Shown: positions 55,536-64,000 of the stretch, piece after piece | Layout of the letters: each line of letters starts with the position of its first letter | Numbering within the stretch: position 1 is the stretch's first letter | From: Alitta virens | Lineage: Eukaryota > Annelida > Polychaeta > Phyllodocida > Nereididae | DNA length: 64,000 nucleotides | Assembly (NCBI GenBank): GCA_932294295.1 | Contig: OW028580.1 | Span: 36,339,336-36,403,335, forward strand | Direction: 5' to 3' | The notes under the pieces: generated by a model | Database searches by the model: none | Told to the model about the DNA's origin: nothing | Seen by the model: the letters and a program-made list of their open reading frames with translations, nothing else | Program-made: the position numbers and the translations under genes

Positions 55536-57199
55536 GTAAGTTGTTTTCTTTGGTAAAAAACAATGGGTTAGTTTTTGGTGTTTTCACTCACATGTTAATT
55601 TTGTACTAATGCAACTAATATTTTTGCAAAATGCTGCACGTGTCTTTTTACTAATTTAATGATTGAACTAGAGGTATCAAATTCAAATTTCAAATTCAAA
55701 TTACAAAAAACATTAAGCCTAAGGTATCAAACAGAATTGTACTTTTTATTTTTTGGTGCCCTGTCTGAGGCTGTGCAATGTGTGCATGGCTGTCAACAAC
55801 TTGAACAAGCATTGTCAGTTGCATATTTATCTAAACATTAATTAAGACCTTAAACAATTTATTGATTTTTTTAACGCCTCAACAAACCGTAAACATGAGA
55901 TGCTGCATGTACTCTGTTTGGTCATTTTGTACCTGACTTTTCTCACGTGGGTCTAAATATAGCACAAGGTGTCATGTTGCACGCGGTCTGCTTGATACTG
56001 ATACATATTGAGGAAAGTTAAAAGTGCTTTATATTGAAAATTATGAAGTTTAATAACAGTAATAATATGTCATGGAAAGAATATTTACCCGAACACCTCC
56101 AATGTATGATATAAAGTTCTGATTTAATAATTACCTCAAATGTTTTATATTTCATAATTCATAGATCTTCTTCTGGTCTTGCAAAATTGCAAGGTTTAAA
56201 GGAAAGCTTCAGAAATATTGTGTTGTAAATTTGATATTATTTATTACTAAGATAACTCATTAAATGTATTTAATAATATTGTTTTGTAAATTAAAATATT
56301 GATAATTGATAGGCTGTTGCAGTTTGGTGCCATTAAAAACCTGAACCAGGGTAACCCATTTTGGCCAAGTGCCCAAATCAATGGATTAACATGAAAAGCA
56401 CCCAATTGGCAACACATTATATCCTGGATCAACATGAAATTGAGAGCTACAGCATAGTACTAGCATCTTGTTGACCTCGTTTTGTCTAAATCAATCAGGG
56501 CTCCAGGATCATGTGTAGATTGAAAACAGGTTAGATTACATCATTAAATGCAACGTACGGGAGTTTTTAATTACTGAAAGGAAATTGCAGCCAGGAAAGT
56601 TTAATGGAATTTATACAAAGGTTCGCTTTTAATGGATCTGTTAAATCGTTGATTTAACTGTATGTATAACAATACCATAGAGCAAATTAAAAACATTTAT
56701 TTGTGTATTTTTACAAATTAAAGTGTACTATAATTGTATTTACTTCAGTGTGAGAAGAGCAAAAAATATGAACCCACGTGTCCAGAGTACGCATCACGTG
56801 ATCTGAAACTCCACGTGGGACGTTGGCAACAGTGTGCACGTGGGCAGAGGATGATAGCTGCTGAGGCAGAGTTGGTTAGGCTGAACTGGATCATATGTAT
56901 ACAGCACCACACTGAAAAACACTCTTACAAAAACATTTTATCATGCACCAATAGTGGTTCAACAACCCCCTCATTAGTAATTATACATAAACAATTTAAT
57001 TAAAGTACATATATCCTGTTGGCAAGAGATTTTGTTTTTCCCATTTTTCTAATATATCCAATACTTTAGGCTATTTTTTTTTTTAATGTTGTTTAATAGT
57101 AATAAGCAGTCACCAAGGTCCTGTTTATATTTATGTTTGCAAAAATATTTGTTTGCAAAACTATACCTATCTATATAATCTTATCTATCTATCTATATA

Positions 57200-57233
<34 letters not shown>

Positions 57234-60200
57234 ATAATTTATCTATCTATCTATATAATCTATCTATCTATCTATCTATCTATCTATATAATCTATCTAT
57301 CTATCTATATAATCTATCTATCTCTTTCTTTCTTGCTTACTTCATGACCAAGTGACTGATTGTGGAGTTAATATGCTGGAAAATCCGGTGACACAAACCA
57401 ATTAAAAAGAAACAGGAGATAGCTGCGAGGGCTTTGTAAAGTAAACAGTGAAAAAATATTATTGCTAATTCTTGTGTCATCTTTGAATATATTGTGACAT
57501 ATGATAAGTAGGAGAATAATCATGATAATCAACTGGGGTGTGTTTGAGACAAGTGGTGCTGAGTAACATTTATTGCTTCATAAGACTAAATTCATGTAGC
57601 ATGTGTAGTTTCAAGTCCAGTCAGTGTGCCAAAAAGCCCTGGGTGTTAGCTGGTTAGTGTTGTGTTTTAGCTTAGTGCATTTTGGTAACAGAAAAGGTTG
57701 TTGAAAAGTCAACCCACTTTCAGTTATTGAAACGAGAAATTGTAGTGCATTTTGTAGTGCATGTTTGAATACAATATTACAGAAGTACGTGAGAATTGAC
57801 ATGGACGTGGGACCACACACACATGTAAATCAATTGGCATTTCTCCTTAAAATTCACATGAAAGTATTAAAAACCACATGAACACCCACCATATTTACAA
57901 TAACAGAAAAAAAAAATGAAGAAGGAGGGTGGATTTTATGTCTGGGAATTTGAAGCAATGTGAATTATCACGTCAACAATGAGACAATGCAATGCATTAT
58001 ATAATTTATAAGGGAAGTCTCCTTAATTTTGCACAGAGCTATGTATATAGGCCTGTAGTGACTTACTAAGCTCATACCAAAGAAACATAGTTAATTTAGA
58101 GAAGCAATTTTCCATGACATCAGCTTTTACTGTTCATGTAACAGTAACCATGGTTCTAGTGGCTTCAGACGTTATATTGGAGGTCCCTTGTACTCGGTGT
58201 CTATGCTGAAGCCAATAAAAGACCCCACCCATGGGGTAAATGAGTTACATCATTCTACATGTTGTGGACTCCCAAGCATTTACCCTTATCATCTCATCAT
58301 TTCGTCTGCCTCTGGCAGCTGGTCGTTGGTTTACTTGGTGCATTTTTGTTTTATCAATAACAAACCGCTTTGGTTTGTACTAGTTATTGTGGATGCTGGT
58401 CTTATCTTAAAACCAACATTTTACAATATTGAACAATGTTGAACTATGGCGCTGTTTAGCTCCATAATTGAACATTAGAGGCGTGATTGACAATATAAAT
58501 TATATATTAATTTATTAAACAGTAAGCAGATGGCCCAGTAATATTTATGGGGGTATATCTATTTTTATAACATAAATGATAATATATTTTTGTTTGTTAT
58601 GATGTCGTTATGAATAAACCTACTGCTTAGAGCTTATAAACTGATAAATAGCAGGTATTATTAGAAAGAATGATTGGGTCATTCCGTGTCAAATCATCCA
58701 GGGGGTGCCAGGTGAGCCCCCAGAATGCCCTGAAAAAATTCATATGTGCGTATCTACCCATAGTATGAAAAACTGCCAAATATTAGGTCTATATCTCAAT
58801 TAGTTTTCGTTTTACAGCCCTTTGAAATTTAATAAATTTTTTTCAGTTTGTTTTCGCCAATGCATTTTCGGGCAAATTTGGCAGCTTATAGCTGCACTAT
58901 AAATGCTAGTGTAAGACTGAAAGTTGCTGCAATGACTATATCCCTCCCAAGGAATTTAAAAATGGTCTCAAATCAAGTGTATCTCCAGTTTATTTTGCAT
59001 GGTTAAGCTACAAAATCAGTCGAAAAACTAATATAGCAAAAAACGAGGCTTTATTTAATAAGCCATAACTCCAAGACTAATCGTGATATGGTGCTGATTA
59101 TTTTTTTTTAAGTTCCTATGATATTTCTCTGTATAAAAAAACATTCACTTTGCCTAAATCTTTAGTAGATCACCTCTAATAAATAAAATTGTATGTGGAG
59201 TTTTTCGATTTTGCAAAAAATCGCTTTATTTTGCATCATTGTTTGACCATGTCACCAGTTATTCACCTCTTTCAAATTTTTACCATGATAATATTATTGT
59301 TACTATGGTGCACATAAGATTCATCAACTGGTAAAAGTTGATTTATAATAACTACTTGTTTTTGATGGTTTACCTGGTAATCCGGATACATAAATATATT
59401 AATAGGACTTGCTTGATGGCAATGAGCAGCTGAGCAAGGTCACTTGTTGTTTACCAAAGAGGCTTTAATTTGTTGGTATTGTAACCTTGCAAATAAATTC
59501 GAATCAAAGCACTATAAACATGATAAAGAATTTTTAAAAGCAGATTTGTACAGAATGGTTCTGGTGCTTTGCTTGTGGCCTTGTGTCAAAGGTCAAGGTT
59601 AGGCCTATACAATTTGTTATTTTTTATATTTCCAAACAAACAAACTTGACCAAATATTAGGAAATCAAGCATGCGTTGAAGTACATGTGACATTTTAACA
59701 TGTTAAAATACAAAATTACAAAAGTTCATGAGAACTGACATGGATGTGGGAATTTATTTACACATGTAAATCAATTGGCATTTCTCTGTACAATGCACAC
59801 GAAAGTATTAAAAACCACACGAACACCCACCATATTTACAATAACAGAAAAAACAATGAAGGAAGGTGGAGTTTCTTATGTCTGGGAATTTGAAGCCATG
59901 TGAATTATCACGTCAACAATGGGACAATGCAGTGCATTATATAATTTATAGGGAAGTCTTCTTAATTTTGCACCTTGAGCTATATAAGCCTTTACTAACC
60001 TCATACCAAAGAAACATAGACAATTTAGAGATTCCATTTTGCATCACACTGGCTTTTACTGTTCATGTAACCATGGTTCTAGTGGCTTCAGATGTTAAAT
60101 TGGAGGTGCCTTGTACTCGGTGTCTATGCTGAAGCCAATTAAAGACCCCATCCATGAGGTAGATGTGTTACATCATTTTACATGTTGTGGACTCCAAGTA

Positions 60201-61112
60201 GTCTTATCATCTCATCCTTATATCTGCCTCTGGCAGCTGGACATGTAAGCTTCAGACCCTGTAGCACTGAGACATTGAACATTGATCGAATAAAATTAAG
60301 ACACTGAACAGTTAGAGATAAAATTTTTGTAAATTATTAATTCAGATTATTCCATGGAATTTTCTATCATGATTTCCTTCCTTGTTTGGTTGTTTTCTCA
60401 AGGTCAAATAAACCAACCAAATGAAATAAACATATGATAAACGGCGAGATAACCATGATAACAGTCTGATAAGGTGTAAGCAAGGACTATGCATTTATGG
60501 TATACATGGATTTATCAGTGTTTATCCTGAGAATTGAGCAGTGTTAGGACATGAGATCATGCAGTCAGCAAATGATATTCATGATTCAACTTCTTGAAGG
60601 TTAAATTGTTTAATAGGAGATCAATTTGTCTGGGTCCCAGTAAGCTTATTTGACCAGCTGCCAGAGGCAGAAATAATGATGAGATGATAAAGCTGCTTAG
60701 AGTACACACCATGTGACCAGCTGCCAGAGGCAGACATAATGATGAGATGATGAGACTGCTTGGAGTCCACACCATGTTACTATGGAGCCGCCAGTTCCAT
60801 GATGGGTGGTACAAGATTGGTGAAAATGTGATTAAAGTCAACGAATAAGAATATATTACACCTGGTCTGGTCTGAAAATCAGGGGAAAATCCAGAAAAGT
60901 TTTGTGCCTAAATTATCAATTTTTATATATTTACAGGCGGAGGCACAGCAACATTTGTGACGCATTGGTTGGATACCATCAAAGTGAAAATGCAGAGCTT
61001 TCCGACTTTATACCGAACGACAGGATCTTGTTTTTTGGACACATTCCGACATGATGGAATTCCGGGTCTCTATCAAGGCGCTGTGCCTGCGCTCTTCGGA
61101 CATGCTGGCAAG
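55262..61112 (+). CDS. SLC25 mitochondrial carrier, ornithine transporter-like (first two exons; 3' part off window)
   Basis: Exons 55262-55535 and 60937-61112 join in phase 1 (GTAAGT donor, TTTACAG acceptor) to 150 residues. Residues from about 80 onward, ASGALGGGTATF then LDTIKVKMQSFPTLYR and GLYQGAVPAL, are the first repeat of a mitochondrial solute carrier and most resemble the SLC25A15/SLC25A2 ornithine-citrulline carriers by the D-T-x-K-V-K-M-Q-x-F-P-x-L-Y-R run. Expected role: ornithine/citrulline exchange across the inner mitochondrial membrane. Odd points: the canonical P-x-D/E-x-x-K signature has Trp where Pro is expected (W-L-D-T-I-K), and some 80 residues precede the carrier fold, including a C-P-T-C and an acidic/aromatic stretch I do not recognise. 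A complete carrier needs three repeats (about 300 residues), so the rest lies right of the window or in exons I could not find. Confidence 0.75.
56749..56873 (+). other. Possible orphan exon, not joinable to the carrier in frame
   Basis: After ATTTACTTCAG an open frame reads CEKSKKYEPTCPEYASRDLK followed by LHVGRWQQCARGQRM, up to a GTTAGG donor-like site. The stretch is more GC-rich than its flanks and looks coding, but with this acceptor it needs a phase-0 upstream exon, whereas carrier exon 1 ends in phase 1 (joining them gives an immediate TGA). It could be an alternative exon using another donor, part of another transcript, or a regulatory block (four CACGTG sites). Confidence 0.3.
57165..57335. 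repeat. (TATC)n microsatellite with TATAATC interruptions
   Basis: Blocks of TATC separated at intervals by TATATAATC, giving a higher-order pattern. Confidence 0.95.
57768..58322 (+). repeat. Direct repeat, copy 1 (about 550 bp)
   Basis: Matches 59707-60240 through CATGGACGTGGGA, ATGTAAATCAATTGGCATTT, TGTCTGGGAATTTGAAGC, ATCACGTCAACAATG and the family B segment TCTGCCTCTGGCAGCTGG. About 85-90 percent identical by eye. Confidence 0.88.
58676..59300 (+). repeat. Likely dispersed repeat starting GGGTCATTCCGTGTCAAATC
   Basis: A distinct block with its own composition. The leading motif is one I recall from interspersed repeats in other aquatic invertebrates. The right end was not found. Confidence 0.35.
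59707..60240 (+). repeat. Direct repeat, copy 2
   Basis: Second copy of 57768-58322, 1.94 kb downstream in the same orientation. Confidence 0.88.
60640..60800 (-). repeat. Family B repeat, minus strand, partly duplicated
   Basis: ACCAGCTGCCAGAGGCAGA(A/C)ATAATGATGAGATGAT occurs twice about 60 bp apart (60654 and 60715), complementary to the TCTGCCTCTGGCAGCTGG copies. Confidence 0.7.
60937..61112 (+). CDS. SLC25-like exon 2 (first carrier repeat)
   Basis: 176 nt after TATTTACAG, ends GGCAAG before GTAAAT in phase 0. Encodes helix 1 end, the W-L-D-T-I-K signature, the matrix helix and GLYQGAVPALFGHAGK. Confidence 0.8.
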
Positions 61113-61194
61113 GTAAATCAGGGAAAAAAATAATCTGAATGGCATCATTGTAACTGAATGGAGTAAACAACAGGGCTGTACATCTGTAACTTTA

Positions 61195-61262
61195 AAACGA
61201 TACGATACATATCACGATACGGTAAAACCGACACAATATGTATCATGATACGTATCGTTAAG
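61195..61262. repeat. Imperfect hairpin built of GATACGTATC-like motifs
   Basis: ACGATACGATACATAT pairs with ATATGTATC...ACGTATCGT across a GGTAAAACC core. Confidence 0.5.
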
Positions 61263-61744
61263 CTATATCAATAGGAGAGTAAAAAAAGCCTTCAATATTG
61301 ACAATTCACAATGAAATATAATGAGCAAATCTTTATGGAATAAATCCATTCCATTGTTTAATGTCATTGCAATTAAAGTGACCTGCTGTTTTCCTTCAAA
61401 ATCAAAATCACTTTAACAAATGTCCTGTTTGCTCAAAAACGCTGCTCTGCATGCCGTTTAATTGTATGGTTATTATCAAGGATTGCAATTTGAAATAGGC
61501 CACGCGAGTGACTAGTCGCTCATGCAAAATCATCTTTGGTAACCTTGCGTGAGCTCCTGCTCACAGAATTTGATCAATGGTTCATATAAACAGTTATACC
61601 TAGCTTTGAATAAGCGAATAAGCAAGAATTCAATTGCAATCTGAAGCATAGCTTATATAAGATGGGTTTTCCTTTTGGAGTTAGGTTGCAAGACAGTTGA
61701 AAGTAGTTCTGCAACCCCTTTATCGAAACAACTCACGCTGACTG

Positions 61745-62056
61745 ATATTATTGTCCGCACAAAATATTGAACTCAATCAAAATGTGAAATATTTATGCAA
61801 ATGAATTTCATATTAATATATATTTCTGTCTTAAAAAAATACATTGCGCTTTGTGCTACAAATTGTACATGATCACGATCACCTTGCCCCTGTGTAACCT
61901 TCAAGTTCCTTTTTCTAAATGAAATTTTTCACCATCTATGATAGCATCCTGCATGCTCTAATGCTCTAGTGCTCCACAAAGGACAGAAACAAAAAGTCTT
62001 CAAAAAGGCTATTAATATTATTTGTGATTTATGCATTTGACTTGGATCGGAGCCAT
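61745..62056 (+). repeat. Direct duplication, copy 1 (312 bp)
   Basis: Nearly identical to 63639-63960 from ATATTATTGTCCGCACAAAA to ACTTGGATCGGAGCCAT. One 10-bp indel (CTTGGGTGTC-type) is the main difference, so the duplication is young. Confidence 0.93.
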
Positions 62057-62365
62057 GTGATTTTGCGTGAGCTCTCATGAATAACGATTATCATAATTAT
62101 CAATACTCGTTATCCTTGTACCAGTACAAACGTATATCAAGAACCGATGTAAGCCATATTGCAAAAGTAGTAACTAGTAAGCGGGTAAGCATCCTTGGCT
62201 GCTAGACCCAAGACTCTTTGCACTATTTGCCCTTTGGTTACATCTGAAACCACAACATTACAAAACATTTGCACTTCAGATAACACAATAACTAAACTTT
62301 TCATGTTTTTTAAAGAATAGAAGAAAAATACTTTGAAGATCCGAAAGCAAATCTATGATGTTATG

Positions 62366-63629
62366 TATGGTGGCCGAGGAGTACACTTCGCGGTCTCGTG
62401 GTTTCGTGGAGAGACAGTTACTTTCGCACCACGACAGTCCCAACTTTCGCACCACGACAGTGCCAATTTCGTGTCACGAAAGTTACCCATTTTCGCACCA
62501 GAAAAGTACCAACTTTCGTACCATGATAGTACCAACTTTCGTACCATGAAAGTACCAACTTCGTACCACAAAAGTACCGATTTTCGCACCACGAAAGTTA
62601 CCAACTTACGTGCCTAGAAACTGCTAACCTGCCCCCACCCCCCTCACCGGCGGTTTTAGTCAATTAACTTCATAAATATTGAACGTATTTGTGCTGTATT
62701 TATATCCATGGATGTCCCTATCATAGATACATCTACCACTGCAAAGAACGATGCAGTAGATGCAGCATTAATGGTCTAAAAGACAAGAAACAATTGGCAA
62801 GAGGGGGGGGGGGGGGCAGGGCCGAATCCGACAGTCAGGTAGGCTACTTATCACTGAATTTAGTTTACCTAGAATACTTGTTAATACATTATTAGACAGG
62901 TGCTCTCTTTTTCTTATTAGTAGTGGTAATATATTTCCACAGCCTTTCAGTTTGGGAACAGTCTTGAGTTGAAAATGACGCAAAATGCAACTAATTTTGT
63001 GAGTTATAAAAATCGCGTTTTGCATCGTTTTCAACTCAAGATTGTACCCAAAATAAAGACTAGAAATATGATATTATCACAATTAAGGGAGCAAGACATC
63101 ACCCAAGACATCAGCCTCTAATAAGGTACTACCCAGTATTCTAGATAAAATAGATCTATTGATATGGCTGCATTAACACAGGCTCATTAGTCACTGGTTT
63201 AATTATTGGATACCAGCCATATAGTGTATACATTGTACCTACATAATGCACGCGTGAAAGTTTTCTTATAAATGTGAAAAATATTGCATTGGTGTATGGA
63301 GGAGGAGGAGGAGAGAGGAGGAGGAAGAAGAGGAAGAAGAGGAAGAAGAGGAAGAAGAGGAAGAAGAGGAAGAAGAGGAAGAAGAGGAAGAAGAGGAGGA
63401 GCAGTTACCTTCACTTTCATGGTGCGAAACCTACACTGTCAGAGTCAACACTTTAATAAAGCTCTGGGGATTTTCGGGTTTCGTGGTGTGAAGGCTTCGT
63501 ACCACGACACCTGTCGGGGTGCGACACTCACACTTTCTTGGTAGGAAAGTTGCACTTTCGTGGTGCGAAGGTTGCTCTATCGTAGTCCGAAATTGCGAAA
63601 CCATGAAAGTAACCTCCTCGGCTTCCATA
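62366..63629. mobile_element. Foldback element with 6-bp TSD GTTATG, 1264 bp
   Basis: Ends TATGGTGGCCGAGGAG and (complement) TATGGAAGCCGAGGAG, flanked by GTTATG at 62360-62365 and 63630-63635. Both arms are arrays of about 23-bp units such as TTTCGTACCATGAAAGTACC, inverted between left (62380-62610) and right (63411-63615). The interior has a G run (62803-62815) and a (GGAAGA)n array. No transposase. Confidence 0.8.
63297..63402 (+). repeat. (GGAAGA)n purine microsatellite
   Basis: About 100 bp of GGAAGA/GGAGGA purine strand inside the foldback element. The Lys/Arg-rich and Leu/Pro-rich ORFs over it are artefacts. Confidence 0.95.
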
Positions 63630-63638
63630 GTTATGAGA

Positions 63639-63960
63639 ATATTATTGTCCGCACAAAATATTGAACTCAATCAAAATGTGAAATATTTATGCAAATGAAT
63701 TTCATATTAATATATATTTCTGTCTTAAAAAAATACATTGCGCTTTGTGCTACAAATTGTACATGATCACGATCACCTTGCCCCTGTGTAACCTTCAAGT
63801 TCCTTTTTCTAAATGAAATTTTTCACCATCTATGATAGTCTTGGGTGTCATCCTGCATGCTCTAATGCTCTAGTGCTCCACAAAGGACAGAAACAAAAAG
63901 TCTTCAAAAAGGCTATTAATATTATTAGTGATTTATGCATTTGACTTGGATCGGAGCCAT
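63639..63960 (+). repeat. Direct duplication, copy 2 (322 bp)
   Basis: Copy of 61745-62056 with a 10-bp insertion near 63838. It begins 4 bp after the target-site duplication of the foldback element. Confidence 0.93.
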
Positions 63961-64000
63961 TTGAAGAACTATGAGGAACAGCATTTTATCATACATTAAT

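Larger units (their letters stand above)
55536..60936. other. Intron 1 of the SLC25-like gene
   Basis: 5.4 kb holding the orphan exon candidate (56749), a TATC array (57165-57330), a long direct duplication (57768 and 59707) and family B repeats. Some of the carrier's sequence could in principle be hidden here, but no other exon fits the phase. Confidence 0.5.

Noticed and set aside
61745..63960. LTR retrotransposon with 312-bp LTRs
   Set aside because: Repeats do not begin TG and end CA, no gag/pol, no primer-binding site, and the interior is a foldback with its own target duplication.

Overview
The window is animal nuclear DNA, AT-rich (about two thirds A+T by eye). It has intron-split genes with GT/AG junctions, introns up to 26 kb, and dense small repeats: tRNA-derived SINEs, foldback MITE-like elements, GATA/TATC arrays and long G/C homopolymers. 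The gene set is a polyamine oxidase-type flavoenzyme, a secreted GH3 beta-xylosidase-like enzyme, a lysine-rich nuclear protein and an SLC25 ornithine-carrier-like protein. With the repeat style, this suggests a marine invertebrate, possibly a non-vertebrate deuterostome (hemichordate, echinoderm or amphioxus grade). The species call is inference; the gene structures below were read base by base.

Layout. 1-5263: repeats and one foldback; the polyamine oxidase gene continues through here and off the left edge. 5264-32386 (minus strand): polyamine oxidase, with two exons visible, separated by a 26,015-bp intron full of MITEs, SINEs, satellites and very short palindromes flanked by 7-bp direct repeats. 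32387-33704: divergent intergenic region. 33705-41257 (plus strand): a five-exon gene for a Lys-rich, probably nuclear protein with a PIP-box-like motif; its last intron carries a decayed CR1/L2-type LINE and composite SINEs. 41258-41461: a 204-bp gap between convergent stop codons. 41462-51524 (minus strand): a complete 12-exon GH3 gene encoding 740 residues, all splice phases consistent. 51525-55261: divergent region holding a 1.3-kb TTAA-flanked element. 55262-61112 (plus strand): the first two exons of an SLC25A15-like mitochondrial carrier, continuing off the right edge. 61113-64000: a 312-bp direct duplication bracketing a 1.26-kb foldback element with a 6-bp target-site duplication.

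The most striking signal is a set of eight 22-43 bp palindromic sequences, each flanked by a perfect 7-bp direct repeat that differs at every locus. Seven share CATGGAGTC arms; one has a different 12-bp arm. They look either like extremely small inverted-repeat transposons or, more plausibly, like excision scars that keep 10-20 nt of each end of larger transposons, as P-type elements leave. No full-length parent is in the window.

The genes do not form one pathway. Polyamine oxidase and the ornithine carrier-like gene both touch ornithine/polyamine metabolism, but they are far apart and I infer no functional linkage.
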